The notes: generated by a model not told the origin, from the letters alone. Shown: positions 53,381 through 63,176, numbered from the stretch's first letter. The stretch is DNA of 64,000 bases from Vulcanimicrobiota bacterium (GCA_944322965.1 CALUQR010000001.1:515815-579814), one strand, 5' to 3'. Numbers and translations: made by a program.

Positions 53381-54028
53381 ATGGACCGGACCGCAGAGTA
53401 TGGAGCCCCCGACAGGCGGGGCGAGATCGCCGGTCACGGGGTGGGGGATCAGGTAGAATTTGGCCATTATCCCCAAGATAGCGACGGGGAGTGGAGTACT
53501 ATCAAGTGGATCGTCTTAGCTATGGAGAGCGACCGGGCGCTCTTACTCTCTAAGTGGGGGTTAGAGACTTCGCCCTTCCACTCTTCCGGGGGGCGCATCC
53601 TCTGGAGTAAGAGCGAGCTGCGCCGCTGGCTCAACGGCCCCTTCTGCCAGATGGCCTTTGAGCCCCAAGAACTCAAGCGCCTCCTCTATTGCGAGCTGGA
53701 GAATGGGGGCAGCTCCCTCTACGACGCCCCCTGCGATCAGCCCACTCAAGATCGGGTCTTCCTCTTGAGCCCTCTGGAGGTCGAAGATTACCTGCCGCGC
53801 CGGGATTGGCGTCTGTGCGTAGCTACCCCTTACGCCCAGCGCCGGGGGGCCGATATGTATGAGAGCGGCGATCGCCGCTATGAAGGCTTCTTCGCCTGGT
53901 GGTGGTTGCGCTGGCCGGGCTCTTATGGCAACGCTACCTATCTTTACAGTAGCGGCGATATCTTTAATGACTTTGGGGTAGAGTGCGCCAGCGGGGTGGT
54001 GCGCCCCGCCCTGTGGGTAGCCCTCTAA
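53381..54028 (+). CDS. DUF6273 domain protein, copy 2
   Basis: 215-residue relative of the preceding gene, separated from it by one base. The family pattern is clearer here: EFGHYPQDSDGEWSTIKWIV, LRRWLNGPFCQMAFEPQELK, DRVFLLSPLEVEDYL, WWWLRWPGSYGNATYLYSSG and VVRPALWVAL. No signal peptide. Function unknown; likely translated with the first copy as a pair. Confidence 0.8.
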   Translation: MDRTAEYGAPDRRGEIAGHGVGDQVEFGHYPQDSDGEWSTIKWIVLAMESDRALLLSKWGLETSPFHSSGGRILWSKSELRRWLNGPFCQMAFEPQELKRLLYCELENGGSSLYDAPCDQPTQDRVFLLSPLEVEDYLPRRDWRLCVATPYAQRRGADMYESGDRRYEGFFAWWWLRWPGSYGNATYLYSSGDIFNDFGVECASGVVRPALWVAL

Positions 54029-54048
54029 AAGGTTGGCGGGCGCGCCCC

Positions 54049-54507
54049 TTACCAGAGGCCCAGAGCCGCCTTAGCCTCTTCGCTGGGGTGCTTTTCCGGA
54101 TCCCACATGGGGCTCCAAACTAAGTCTACTTGGCAATCTTTGACTCCCGGCAAGCGGGCTATGCTCAAGTAGGCGGCGCTAGTAATCTCCGCTCCCAAGG
54201 GGCAGCCGGGGCTAGTGAGGGTCATCTTGACGGTGACGCTACCCAGCTGAGGGTCGCAGAGGATCTCATATACTAAGCCCAACTCTACGATATTGAGCCC
54301 CAATTCGGGATCTTCGACCTTACTGAGGGCGGCCCGCACCTCTTCGGGGGTGGGGAAGGGCTCCTTTTCGGCCGCCGCGGGGGCAGGAGATCTCTCCTCA
54401 GAAGGCGCAGGAGAGGGGGAGGCGGGCGCGCTAGGAGCGGGGGCGGCAGCGTCCGTTAAGCATTGAGCTTGGGTGAGGGGGGTAGGTTCGCTCTGAGAGA
54501 AAGTCAT
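54049..54507 (-). CDS. MIP18/DUF59-family iron-sulfur protein (SufT-like)
   Basis: C-terminal ~100 residues form a DUF59/MIP18 domain (EEVRAALSKVEDPELGLNIVELGLVYEI ... KMTLTSPGCPLGAEI), which helps load Fe-S clusters onto target proteins. The conserved DPE and SPGCP cysteine are present. The first ~50 residues are Ala/Pro/Ser-rich linker. It is near the suf operon but separated by terD on the opposite strand. Confidence 0.85.
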   Translation of the reverse strand: MTFSQSEPTPLTQAQCLTDAAAPAPSAPASPSPAPSEERSPAPAAAEKEPFPTPEEVRAALSKVEDPELGLNIVELGLVYEILCDPQLGSVTVKMTLTSPGCPLGAEITSAAYLSIARLPGVKDCQVDLVWSPMWDPEKHPSEEAKAALGLW

Positions 54508-54616
54508 ACGTTAAAACCTCAACTTTAAGGGAATTAGCCGTTGTGCGGTATCTTAGAACTCCAAGTCGGATAGAGCTCTCTTGAGTTCAGCTTATTATAG
54601 GAGAATGGGAGGCAAA

Positions 54617-55216
54617 ATGTCAGTTAGTTTGCAAAAAGGTCAGCGCTTCGGTCTGAGCGCTGAGGTCAAAGATCTCTCTAAGGTGATCGTCGGTTTAGGC
54701 TGGGATGAAGTAGAGCAGAAACGCGGCCTCTTTGGGTTTGATCCTCAACCCATCGATTGCGACGTCTCCGTAATTATGCTCCAGGACGGCTATTTGCGGG
54801 CCCAAGAGGATTTGGTCTATTGTGGCAACTTGAAGCATCCCTCCGACTCCGTCCTCCATATGGGCGATAATTTGACCGGCGAGGGAGAGGGCGACGACGA
54901 GCAGATTGAGATCAATTTGCGCTTAGTCCCCCAGCGCTACGACCGCTTAGTGATCGTAGCCAATATTTACGACGCCCAAAAGCGGGACCAACATTTTGGG
55001 ATGATCAAGAACGCCTTTATCCGCTTAGTCGACGCCCGCGATATGCGGGAGATCTGTCGGTTCGATTTGACCGAAGATTACTCCGGGATGACGGCCATCA
55101 TTATGGGCGAAGTCTACCGCCACCAAGGGGCCTGGAAGTTTAACGCCGTGGGCCAGGGGACTAACGATCCCAACTTGACGGCCCTGTGCAGCCGCTATCT
55201 CCCTAAGCGCCCTTAA
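54617..55216 (+). CDS. terD: TerD-family stress protein
   Basis: Calcium-binding TerD-domain protein of the tellurite-resistance/stress group (199 aa). Typical features are MSVSLQKGQRFGLS, IVGLGWDE, DCDVSVIMLQDG, the acidic Ca-binding loop MGDNLTGEGEGDDEQI, and VANIYDAQKRDQHFG. The ATG at 54617 follows GGGAGG and matches the usual MSVSL start; earlier in-frame codons are not conserved. No other ter genes are in the window. Confidence 0.92.
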   Translation: MSVSLQKGQRFGLSAEVKDLSKVIVGLGWDEVEQKRGLFGFDPQPIDCDVSVIMLQDGYLRAQEDLVYCGNLKHPSDSVLHMGDNLTGEGEGDDEQIEINLRLVPQRYDRLVIVANIYDAQKRDQHFGMIKNAFIRLVDARDMREICRFDLTEDYSGMTAIIMGEVYRHQGAWKFNAVGQGTNDPNLTALCSRYLPKRP

Positions 55217-55225
55217 AGGTTTTAA

Positions 55226-55274
55226 AAGTTTTTGCGGCCCCTCTTCTCTAAGAGAAGAGGGGCCGCAAAAACTT
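55226..55274. terminator. 24-bp perfect hairpin between terD and sufU
   Basis: Perfect inverted repeat of 24 bp around a single central base, between convergent genes. The GC stem is flanked inside the arms by T5 on the left and A5 on the right, so neither strand shows the usual T run after the stem. It may still stop transcription from both sides or protect mRNA ends. Confidence 0.5.
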
Positions 55275-55308
55275 GGGGCTCCTCGAAAAGGATTAAAGCC
55301 TTAAAGTT

Positions 55309-55782
55309 TTAGTCTTTTTGAGCCTCGTCTAAGGCCGTCAAGAGGGTATTGCACCCTAAGAGGGCGCATTTAATGCGCACCGGGTAGTCGCGCACTCCGT
55401 CTAGAGCTTCTAACTCCCCAATATCGACCCCTTGGGCCTCTTGAGCCGCTTGGGCGTCGTCGTGGCTCAAGAGGCGGGCCTTAAAGGCCTGGGCCAATTG
55501 GCGCACCTTAGCTACGGGCTGGCCCTTAATAGCTTCCGCCAACATGGAGGCGGCCGCCATAGAGATAGAGCAACCTTCGCCCACAAAGCCCACGTCTTGG
55601 ACGACGCCGTCTTTAACTAAGAGATCGAGCTCGATCTCGTCGCCGCAGCTGGGGTTAGTCCCTTCGACGCTGCAGGTGGGGTGTTCTAAGCGGTGGTTAC
55701 AGCGGGGCCTAGAGTAGTGATCGAGGATGATTTGGCGATAGAGATCGTCGTTAATTAAGTTATCGCTAGCGGTATTAGGCAT
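55309..55782 (-). CDS. sufU: Iron-sulfur assembly protein SufU
   Basis: Zinc-containing sulfur acceptor that takes persulfide from SufS. The three conserved cysteines are in NPSCGDEIEL, GEGCSISMAAASM and IKCALLGCNTL, with the conserved Asp in the first. 157 aa from ATG 55782, which follows GAGGAAG and overlaps the sufS end by 8 bases; a longer frame would start within sufS. Last gene of sufCBDSU. Confidence 0.94.
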   Translation of the reverse strand: MPNTASDNLINDDLYRQIILDHYSRPRCNHRLEHPTCSVEGTNPSCGDEIELDLLVKDGVVQDVGFVGEGCSISMAAASMLAEAIKGQPVAKVRQLAQAFKARLLSHDDAQAAQEAQGVDIGELEALDGVRDYPVRIKCALLGCNTLLTALDEAQKD

Positions 55783-57262
55783 CTTTTCTTCCTCCCTCAC
55801 TGGGAACTTGCTGGCTGCGAGGGGTAGTGAGATCGACATTTAAGGTGGGGGTGGTCAGGTCGGGGGAGCAGGAGTCCATAGTATTGCTCAAGGCCCGATT
55901 GTGGGCGCTGGGAGCTAGGCAAGTAGTACATTGCGACTTGGGACAGCAGGCGGGCCACAGTTGGCGGTGGCCGCTCTGGACTAAGACCTTGCGCGGGCGC
56001 AACTCGCAGCCCGGACCGCACTCTACCCCTTTAAATACCTGGGCCACCTTCCCCAAAGCGGCGACTAAACGATCTACATCCTCTTCATTGTTGTAGACGT
56101 AGAAGCTGGCCCTAGTAGTGCCGCCCATGCCGATCTCCCTCATTAAGGGTTGGCAGCAATGGTGGCCGGCTCGCACGCAGACCCCTTCCCGACCCAACAG
56201 GGTGGAGATGTCGTGGGGATGGATCCCCTTAAAGTAGAAGGAGAGGACCCCGCAGCGCTGGTTGACGTCTAAAGGACCTAAGACCTCCGCCCCCGGCACA
56301 TTATTCAATTGCTCGATAGCGTAGCTCATGAGGGCCTGATCGTGGCGGCGGATCTCCTCCATCCCTAAAGAGTCTAAATAATCGCAGGCGGCCGCTAAAC
56401 CGATGGCCCCGCTAATATTGGGGGTCCCGGCCTCAAAGCGGTTGGGCAAGACGTCCCAGGAGGAGCGATCGCGCTTGACAGAAGAGATCATGCTTCCCCC
56501 AAAGAGGAAGGCCGGCATGCGCTCTAAGAGTTCCCTCTTACCCCACAAGACGCCAATCCCGGTGGGACTTAACATCTTGTGGCCCGAGAAGGCCAAGAAA
56601 TCGACCCCTAAACGCTGGACGTCCGTCTTTAAGTGGGGTACCCCTTGGGCGCCGTCTAAGATGATGGTGATGGGACCTTGGGCGCGGGCTAAGCGCACGA
56701 TCTCCTCTACCGGATTGATAGTGCCAAAGACGTTAGAGACCCAGGTAAAGGTCAAGAGTTTAGGCTTATGGGTGAGGGCCTCTTGCAGAGAGTCGAGATC
56801 TAAGGTCCCGTCGGGGCGGATCTCTATCCAGCGCAGCTGGGCCTTTTTGCGCAGGGCCAACTGCTGCCAGGGGACTAAGTCGGAGTGGTGCTCTAAGACG
56901 GGGAGGGCGATACTATCCCCCTCCTCAATATACTTCTCGCCCCAGGTGTAGGCCAAAAGGTTGAGGGACTCCGTAGTATTGCGGGTAAAGATGACCGTAG
57001 GCGCGTCCTCCACCCCGATAAAGCGCGCTACCCGCTGGCGGGCGCGGTCGTAGAGATCGGTAGAAAGCTCGGAGAGATGGTAGAGGCCCCGGTGGATATT
57101 GGCGTAACTAGTGCGCGTAAACTCCGCCACCGCTTCGATAACTTGCTCCGGCTGTTGGGAGGAGGCGGCGCTATCTAAGTAGGTCAGAGGCTGACCTTGG
57201 AACCGCTGCTTGAGGATGGGAAAATCGCCCCGCACGTGGGCAAAGAGCTGCTTATTGTACAT
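55775..57262 (-). CDS. sufS: Cysteine desulfurase SufS with cysteine-rich C-terminal extension
   Basis: PLP-dependent enzyme releasing sulfur from cysteine for Fe-S clusters. The PLP lysine is in AFSGHKMLSPTG, the substrate cysteine in VCVRAGHHCCQPLM, and the N-terminal fold is normal (YLDSAASSQQP). Normal SufS ends near residue 412; here about 80 extra residues follow with seven cysteines (ECGPGC, ACCPKSQCTTC, DSC) and a Ser/Thr/Pro-rich end. The extension could bind metal or a cluster, or arise from in-frame addition of noncoding DNA. ATG 57262 has only a weak GAAGAAG site. Between sufD and sufU. Confidence 0.93.
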   Translation of the reverse strand: MYNKQLFAHVRGDFPILKQRFQGQPLTYLDSAASSQQPEQVIEAVAEFTRTSYANIHRGLYHLSELSTDLYDRARQRVARFIGVEDAPTVIFTRNTTESLNLLAYTWGEKYIEEGDSIALPVLEHHSDLVPWQQLALRKKAQLRWIEIRPDGTLDLDSLQEALTHKPKLLTFTWVSNVFGTINPVEEIVRLARAQGPITIILDGAQGVPHLKTDVQRLGVDFLAFSGHKMLSPTGIGVLWGKRELLERMPAFLFGGSMISSVKRDRSSWDVLPNRFEAGTPNISGAIGLAAACDYLDSLGMEEIRRHDQALMSYAIEQLNNVPGAEVLGPLDVNQRCGVLSFYFKGIHPHDISTLLGREGVCVRAGHHCCQPLMREIGMGGTTRASFYVYNNEEDVDRLVAALGKVAQVFKGVECGPGCELRPRKVLVQSGHRQLWPACCPKSQCTTCLAPSAHNRALSNTMDSCSPDLTTPTLNVDLTTPRSQQVPSEGGRKDA

Positions 57263-57295
57263 CGTCTTCTTCGTCTCTGAGGCTAAAGCTTAAAG

Positions 57296-58642
57296 CTAGA
57301 GGGTAAACTCTTCCTGAGTAAAGTTGGAGAGCCAAGCTAAGAGGGTAGGATCCTCCACCTGGGCCAGAATCTCCTGGAAGAATCCCGAGATGAGCAGGCG
57401 CTTAGCATCCACTTCGCTCAGACCGCGACTCTGCAAGTAGAAGAGTTGGTCGGCGTCGTAATTAGTAAAGCTCGCTCCGTGGGTACAGCGCACGTCGTCG
57501 GCGATAATCTCCAACTTAGGCATCGATTCCGCCCGAGCGCCGGGGGAGAGTATTAAGTTTTGATTCTTTTGGTAGGCGTCCGTCTGCTGGGCTTGGGGAT
57601 CGACCAAGATATTGCCAGCAAAGAGGGTACGGGCCCGGTCGCCGCCCAGGGCGCAATTGACTAAGACGTTAGAGTAGGTGTGGGGAGCCTGGTGGTGGAC
57701 GAAGGTATTAACTTCGCTGCGGCGTCCGTCTTTGGCAAAGACTAGGCCGTAGATCTCCGTCTTAGCGTTGGGACCGTTGAGATCCTCATTGAAGAAGGTC
57801 TTGGTGGCGCCGCTGTGGGTGTCGACTAAGACGACCTTTAAGGAGGAGTCGGCGGCCAAGCGGGCGTGGACGGTCGTCAGGCAGGTGGTAGCTTGGGACC
57901 AATCGCTCACTAAGACGTAATTGACCTGGGCGCCCCGCCCCAGCTCGAACTCAATAAAGGAGAGGACTTGTAAGGTCTCGGGCGGGCTCTGGAAGATCTC
58001 TACCACGTTGACTTGAGCCTGAACTTCGGCCTTAAAGAGGGAGTGGTTGCAGAAGAGGTTCTGTTCGCTCCCTTCCGTATCGGGGCGGGGCTCCACTTGG
58101 TGGTTAATCTTTAAAGTCTGAGGGGCGCAGACCCCGGCCGGAGCGTAGAGGCTGACCCCTCCCCGGCGCAGGGCGGAGATGAGGGCGCTACTCAAAAAGC
58201 GGCGCGGATGTTCCGCCTTAAAGATAGACTTCTCTAAGTCGGGCTGCTCCTTAAAGAGCAGGGGTAGAGAGCCTACTAAGAGCCCTCCCTGGCGGAAGAT
58301 CTGGCTATTTAAATCCCACTCCCCTTGGGTAGGGATCTTTAAGCCCGCTAAACCGCTAAAACCCTCTAAGGCCTCTTCCGCTTGGGGGGAACTCTCCGGG
58401 AAGAGGTTGAGGGTCAAGCTCTCGCCGCGCAGGGCGCAGGGCTCCTGACGGTCGGGTAAGAAGATCTCCGGCCGCGTGCGGCGCCAATTCTCATCTTGAC
58501 GGGAGGGAAGGGGAAGGGTGCGGGCGCTGACCAAACCGGAGAGGCGCAGATCGGTAGCCCATTGCGGCTCGCCCTCCAGCGCTCCCAACTCTTTAATCTC
58601 TCTGATGGCCTGCTCCAATTGAGCGTTAATCTTAATAATCAC
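57296..58642 (-). CDS. sufD: Fe-S assembly scaffold SufD
   Basis: Partner of SufB and SufC in the cluster-building complex. C-terminal beta-helix region with TTVHARLAADSSLKVV, TEIYGLVFAKDGRR, VFHHQ-like FVHHQAPHTYSNV and DDVRCTHGASFTNYDADQLFYLQSRGLSE. GTG start with GGAGG 4 bases upstream; 448 aa, normal. 33 bases after sufB. Confidence 0.94.
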   Translation of the reverse strand: MIIKINAQLEQAIREIKELGALEGEPQWATDLRLSGLVSARTLPLPSRQDENWRRTRPEIFLPDRQEPCALRGESLTLNLFPESSPQAEEALEGFSGLAGLKIPTQGEWDLNSQIFRQGGLLVGSLPLLFKEQPDLEKSIFKAEHPRRFLSSALISALRRGGVSLYAPAGVCAPQTLKINHQVEPRPDTEGSEQNLFCNHSLFKAEVQAQVNVVEIFQSPPETLQVLSFIEFELGRGAQVNYVLVSDWSQATTCLTTVHARLAADSSLKVVLVDTHSGATKTFFNEDLNGPNAKTEIYGLVFAKDGRRSEVNTFVHHQAPHTYSNVLVNCALGGDRARTLFAGNILVDPQAQQTDAYQKNQNLILSPGARAESMPKLEIIADDVRCTHGASFTNYDADQLFYLQSRGLSEVDAKRLLISGFFQEILAQVEDPTLLAWLSNFTQEEFTL

Positions 58643-58675
58643 GGCGCCTCCACAAAAGCTAGTATATAGGTCAGG

Positions 58676-60094
58676 CTAACCTACAGAACCCTGCATCTCC
58701 ATCTTGATCAGGCGGTTGAGTTCTACGGCGTACTCCATCGGCAACTCCTTGGCGAAGGGCTCGAAGAAGCCGTTGACGATCATCGTAATAGCGTCGCTCT
58801 CGGAAAGGCCGCGACTCATGAGGTAGAAGATCTGCTCGTCGCCCACTTTAGAGACCGTAGCCTCGTGGCCAATATGGATGTTGGGGTTGGCTATATCCAT
58901 GGTGGGGTAGGTATCGGAGCGAGAGCGATCGTCTAAGAGCAGGGCGTCGCAGCGCACGTTGCCGCGCACATCCTGGGCTCCGGGGGCGACTTTCACTAAG
59001 CCGCGATAGGAGGCTTGGCCCCCATCCTTAGAGATCGATTTGGAGAGGACGTTGGAAGTAGTATGGCTGGCCCCATGGACGATCTTGGCTCCCGTATCCT
59101 GGACTTGGCCCGCTCCCGCAAAGGCTACGGAGACTACCTCCCCGTGGGCTCCTTCCCCTAAAAGGTAGATGGCGGGGTACTTCATGGAGACTTTAGAGCC
59201 TATATTGCCGTCGATCCACTCTACGGTAGCGCGCTCGTAAGCTACGGCGCGTTTGGTAACTAAGTTGTAGACGTTAGTCGACCAATTCTGGATAGTACTG
59301 TAGCGGATGCGCGAACCCGGCAGGGCGATGAGCTCCACCACCGCCGAGTGCAGGGAGTCCTTAGAGTAGATGGGAGCGGTGCAACCCTCTACGTAGTGGA
59401 CGAAGGAGCCCTCGTCGGCGATGATCAGGGTGCGCTCAAACTGACCCATAGCTTGGGCGTTGATGCGGAAGTAGGCCTGGAGGGGAATCTCTACTTTGAC
59501 CCCCTTGGGGACGTAGATAAAGGAACCGCCGCTCCAGACGGAGGTATTTAAGGCCGCAAACTTATTGTCGGTCATGGGGATGACCGTGCCGAAATATTTC
59601 TTAACGATCTCGGGGTATTGGCGCAGAGCGCTATCCATATCGAGGAAGATGACCCCGTTTTTTTCAATATCGGCCCTAATGGAGTGGTAGACTACCTCCG
59701 ACTCGTATTGAGCGGTGAGGCCGGCCAGATGTTTGCGCTCCGCCTCCGGCACCCCCAAGCGGTCGAAAGTATCTTTGATCTTGTCGGGCACTTCGTCCCA
59801 GTTAGTGACCGCTCTCTCGGAAGGGCGCACGTAGTAGTGAATATCGTCGAAGTGGACTCCGCTCAAGTCGGCGCCCCAGGTGGGCATAGGCTTAGAGAGG
59901 AAGACTTCGTAGGCTTGCAGCCTCTTCTCCAACATCCACTCCGGCTCTCCCTTGAGGCGCGACATCTCCACGATCAGCTGGGGAGTGAGTCCCAAGCCCG
60001 ACTTGTAGAGGTAATCCTCTTGGTCGGAGAAACCGTACTTATAATTGGTGTTGATGGAGTCTAACGATTCGCGCTCCGTCATATTGTGGTTCAT
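58676..60094 (-). CDS. sufB: Fe-S assembly scaffold SufB
   Basis: Main scaffold of the SUF system. Diagnostic stretches are [54 protein letters not shown] and [20 protein letters not shown]. 472 aa, normal length. ATG preceded by GGGAGG. 13 bases after sufC. Confidence 0.96.
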   Translation of the reverse strand: MNHNMTERESLDSINTNYKYGFSDQEDYLYKSGLGLTPQLIVEMSRLKGEPEWMLEKRLQAYEVFLSKPMPTWGADLSGVHFDDIHYYVRPSERAVTNWDEVPDKIKDTFDRLGVPEAERKHLAGLTAQYESEVVYHSIRADIEKNGVIFLDMDSALRQYPEIVKKYFGTVIPMTDNKFAALNTSVWSGGSFIYVPKGVKVEIPLQAYFRINAQAMGQFERTLIIADEGSFVHYVEGCTAPIYSKDSLHSAVVELIALPGSRIRYSTIQNWSTNVYNLVTKRAVAYERATVEWIDGNIGSKVSMKYPAIYLLGEGAHGEVVSVAFAGAGQVQDTGAKIVHGASHTTSNVLSKSISKDGGQASYRGLVKVAPGAQDVRGNVRCDALLLDDRSRSDTYPTMDIANPNIHIGHEATVSKVGDEQIFYLMSRGLSESDAITMIVNGFFEPFAKELPMEYAVELNRLIKMEMQGSVG

Positions 60095-60107
60095 CTTAGG
60101 GACCTCC

Positions 60108-60875
60108 CTAGGCCTGGCTAGGCTGGCGCTTCTTCAAGATCTCGTCGTAGCCGCTCTTCTCTAATTGCAAGGCCAGCTCCGGACCGCCGCTCTCCACTAT
60201 GCGCCCGGCGCTCAAGATGTGGATAAATTGCGGTTTTACGTAATCTAAGAGGCGCTGGTAGTGGGTGATGACTAAGGCGCTCGTCTGTTGGGCGGCCAAC
60301 TCGTGGGCGATCCCTTCGGCCACGATGCGCAAGGCGTCGACGTCTAAACCGGAGTCCGTCTCATCTAAAAGGGCCAAGCTGGGCTTTAAAAGAGCCATTT
60401 GCAAGATCTCGATACGCTTCTTCTCGCCGCCGGAAAAGCCCTCGTTGACGTAGCGCCGGGCGAACTCTTGCTTAATGCCCAGCTCCTGCATCTTAGCTTG
60501 CAACTCGCGGCGGAAGGGGAGGGGTTTGACATTCTCCTCTCCGCGCACGCTGCGCACGGAGGCCAGTAAGAAGTTACCTAAGGAGACGCCGGGAATGGAG
60601 ATGGGATACTGGAAAGCTAAGAAGACCCCTCGGCGGGCTCGCTCGGAGGCGGGTAAGTCCTGGATCTCTTCCCCCTTAAAGACGATCTTGCCTTGGGTAA
60701 CTTTATAATTGGGGTGGCCCATAATCGTATTAGAGAGGGTCGATTTCCCCGAACCGTTAGGTCCCATGAGAGCGTGGATCTCGCCCTTATTGATCTCTAA
60801 ATTGAGACCGCGCAAGATCTCCTTCTCTCCCACTTGGACGTGTAAGTTTTCAATTTGTAACAAGCGCTCAGACAT
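60108..60875 (-). CDS. sufC: Fe-S assembly ATPase SufC
   Basis: ABC-type ATPase that energises SufBD. Walker [19 protein letters not shown] (near residue 38), signature [18 protein letters not shown], Walker [18 protein letters not shown]. 255 aa. First gene of the operon sufCBDSU. Weak ribosome site. Confidence 0.96.
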   Translation of the reverse strand: MSERLLQIENLHVQVGEKEILRGLNLEINKGEIHALMGPNGSGKSTLSNTIMGHPNYKVTQGKIVFKGEEIQDLPASERARRGVFLAFQYPISIPGVSLGNFLLASVRSVRGEENVKPLPFRRELQAKMQELGIKQEFARRYVNEGFSGGEKKRIEILQMALLKPSLALLDETDSGLDVDALRIVAEGIAHELAAQQTSALVITHYQRLLDYVKPQFIHILSAGRIVESGGPELALQLEKSGYDEILKKRQPSQA

Positions 60876-60919
60876 TTAGGATGGGCCTCACTTTATCGAT
60901 TCCCCCGCCAGCTCAAGGA

Positions 60920-60953
60920 ATTATAGTAGAGGGGACGGAGAGAAAAAACAAGA
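60920..60953 (-). promoter_or_regulatory. Candidate promoter of the suf operon
   Basis: On the minus strand a perfect TATAAT (60920-60925) lies about 45 bases before sufC. The -35 region is T-rich (TTGTTTTTT) with unclear spacing. No clear IscR or SufR operator. Confidence 0.45.
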
Positions 60954-60997
60954 TTTAATACGTTAGAAGTACGCTAGAATGTAGAGAGGGGAGGGGC

Positions 60998-61672
60998 TTA
61001 GTCCGTCAACCGCTCCCAACTATCGGGCAGCTGATCGAGACAGGAGAGCTGGAGATCGGCCACCGCAAATTTGGGACTATGGGCCACCGCCTCTTCGGGG
61101 ACGGCTACGCAGGTCATGAGGGCCGCTTTGGCGGCTATCACGCCGTTTAGGGAGTCTTCGATAACTAAGCAGCGCTCGGGCGGGACCTCCAAGAGTTGGG
61201 CGGCCTTAATGAAGACTCCGGGGTGGGGTTTACCGTAGGGCTCGCCCGCTGCCGAACAGGTTAAGAGGAAATCGTCTTGGAGGCCCAGAGTCTGGAGGAC
61301 GGTCTCAATGAGCATGGGCGAAGAGGAGGAGGCTAAGGCCAAACGCAAGCCGCGACTGCGCAGGAAGGAGATAGCTTCCCGGACTCCCGGCAGGAGCGAA
61401 CCCTTCTCGCGCACCAACTCCGCCACCCTCTCTTGGATAGCTTGGGCCATCTGGGGACAGGTGATACCCTGCCAGGGGTGCTGGCGGTAGCGGTACTCTA
61501 CCAGCTCGTCGATGCGGACCCCCATCGTCTCCATACAATCCTCTTCGCTCAGATGGAGCCCGACTTGGCCAAATTTTTCCCGTTCCGCCTGACGCCAAAA
61601 GGGCTCGGAGTCCAAAAGGACCCCATCCATATCGAAGATACAAGCTTCAAATTGATTGTTGATCTGTGCCAT
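60998..61672 (-). CDS. HAD-family sugar-phosphate phosphatase (HxpB/beta-PGM-like)
   Basis: HAD hydrolase, subfamily with an N-terminal helical cap. Nucleophile loop IFDMDGVLLDSEPFW, Thr/Ser loop LALASSSSP, Lys in GEPYGKPHPGVF, and acidic CLVIEDSLNGV. Closest in pattern to hexitol/2-deoxyglucose-6-phosphatases and beta-phosphoglucomutases; substrate not determinable. Single gene, 224 aa. Confidence 0.87.
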   Translation of the reverse strand: MAQINNQFEACIFDMDGVLLDSEPFWRQAEREKFGQVGLHLSEEDCMETMGVRIDELVEYRYRQHPWQGITCPQMAQAIQERVAELVREKGSLLPGVREAISFLRSRGLRLALASSSSPMLIETVLQTLGLQDDFLLTCSAAGEPYGKPHPGVFIKAAQLLEVPPERCLVIEDSLNGVIAAKAALMTCVAVPEEAVAHSPKFAVADLQLSCLDQLPDSWERLTD

Positions 61673-61714
61673 AACGGGGCCGCCCTTCGCGCTGAGAGCT
61701 AATATCCCTATTTT

Positions 61715-63016
61715 TTAGACCCCCTCCTGAGGGCTTCTCTCTTGAGGGCTTAGGACTTTAGGCACCCTGGCCTTAGAGATGAGACGGCCTAAGTAGAGGG
61801 AGACTAAGACGGTCAAGATAAAGCCCGTCAAAGTGTAACCCCTGTGGGCCATCAAGAGGGGAGTATGGAATTTTAAGAGATAGACCCCTAAACAGAAGAG
61901 GATAGCTAAACTGGAGCCTATTAGCCAGCGCAACTTGGCGGGGGCGTCTACGGCGCAGAGCGCTAAGATAGCCACCGTAAAGGGGCAGGCTAAGATGAGA
62001 TCTAAGAGCCAGTGGGAGCCCACGCTGAAAGCGCTGAGGGCCGTCAAGATTACTAGCCCCAGGGCGATATGGCGGTAGAGGGGGCGGCTGAGATAGATAG
62101 AGTAATAGACGGCGAGGATCCAGCCCATATGGAGGCTGGGAATGGTAGATCGGGAAAAGATAGGAGGGGCTTGGACCGGCTGGGGATCGGGATTAGGGGG
62201 AATCCAGGGACCGTTGGGAAATAAATTGGAGCCGCAGTAGACATCCGTCCCTACCGCCGGTACGAAGGCGTAGGATAAATTGCCAAAACAGGCGATGAGG
62301 GCAAAGAAGATGGCGGGCACTAAGCGGCGCCAGTGAGAGATATTGTTTTTTTCATTCTCCTTAAAGATAACTATTTGGGATAGCATCATCCATACGGAGA
62401 GGAAAAAGTAGATGATATACATGAAGACCTCTAGCGCTTGGTAGCTGCGTAGAGGTTTGGTGATCACAAAACTAGGTTGGAACCCCCACAGGGAGTCGAG
62501 AGCATAACAGTGGGGATCGTAGACGTAAAGATTACCGCCGAGGCTCATGGAGCCCACCGCTAAGAAGAAAGGCATAGAGATGGTGAGCCCAAAAATTTCC
62601 AGAGTCCGCTTAAATTGGGCGCTATCGCGCGAGCGCCAATATCTTATCGAGCGCCAGACGAGAGCGATGGAGACGCCTATAATGAGGCCCGGGCCCAAAT
62701 GTAAGAGTTGTTCCCAGGGTCCTAAAAATTGGAGACGCTTGGCTATGAGATAAACTTCACAGAGACCGCCTATACTCAAGGCCAGGGCTAATTCTCGCTT
62801 GTGAATGGGCATGAGGAAGAAATAGGCGGCCGTTCCCCCTAAGCAGGCGGTATCAAAAAGAATGCTACTTTGGGGATTGAGGATGGTGCTTGAGTGTAGG
62901 AATCCCCGACTCGGATCCCAGAAGGGGACCAGCTCGTAGTAGAGGCCAACAATAGCCATCAACGATAAGAAGAGCAGATAGGGGCTGCGGTAAAAATCTC
63001 TCCAAGTTAGGTCCAT
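61715..63016 (-). CDS. PAP2-type membrane lipid phosphatase (AUR1-like)
   Basis: Polytopic protein (433 aa) with about 10-11 hydrophobic segments. The second half has PAP2/phosphatidic-phosphatase motifs: STIPSLHMGW and FSVGSHWLLDLI, the pattern of the inositol-phosphorylceramide-synthase-like branch. It likely removes or transfers a phosphate head group on the outer side of the inner membrane. The extra N-terminal segments (residues ~10-150) resemble no family I can name. Confidence 0.72.
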   Translation of the reverse strand: MDLTWRDFYRSPYLLFLSLMAIVGLYYELVPFWDPSRGFLHSSTILNPQSSILFDTACLGGTAAYFFLMPIHKRELALALSIGGLCEVYLIAKRLQFLGPWEQLLHLGPGLIIGVSIALVWRSIRYWRSRDSAQFKRTLEIFGLTISMPFFLAVGSMSLGGNLYVYDPHCYALDSLWGFQPSFVITKPLRSYQALEVFMYIIYFFLSVWMMLSQIVIFKENEKNNISHWRRLVPAIFFALIACFGNLSYAFVPAVGTDVYCGSNLFPNGPWIPPNPDPQPVQAPPIFSRSTIPSLHMGWILAVYYSIYLSRPLYRHIALGLVILTALSAFSVGSHWLLDLILACPFTVAILALCAVDAPAKLRWLIGSSLAILFCLGVYLLKFHTPLLMAHRGYTLTGFILTVLVSLYLGRLISKARVPKVLSPQERSPQEGV

Positions 63017-63176
63017 AACGAGCGCTCCTATTTAACAAATTTATTACTTTTCCTAGTAATGGCGGCGGCTCTTACCGAGGGCCAGGAGGAGGGCCTTATT
63101 TGGGGAATATTCTTCTCGTAGTAACAATGTGGCAACAATTTAAAGAGCCAGGCTTGCTTTAATAAAGGGAAGCTAA

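Noticed and set aside
52819-54028. Diversity-generating retroelement targets (DUF6273, lectin-like fold)
   Set aside because: No reverse transcriptase and no template/variable repeat pair found in the window.
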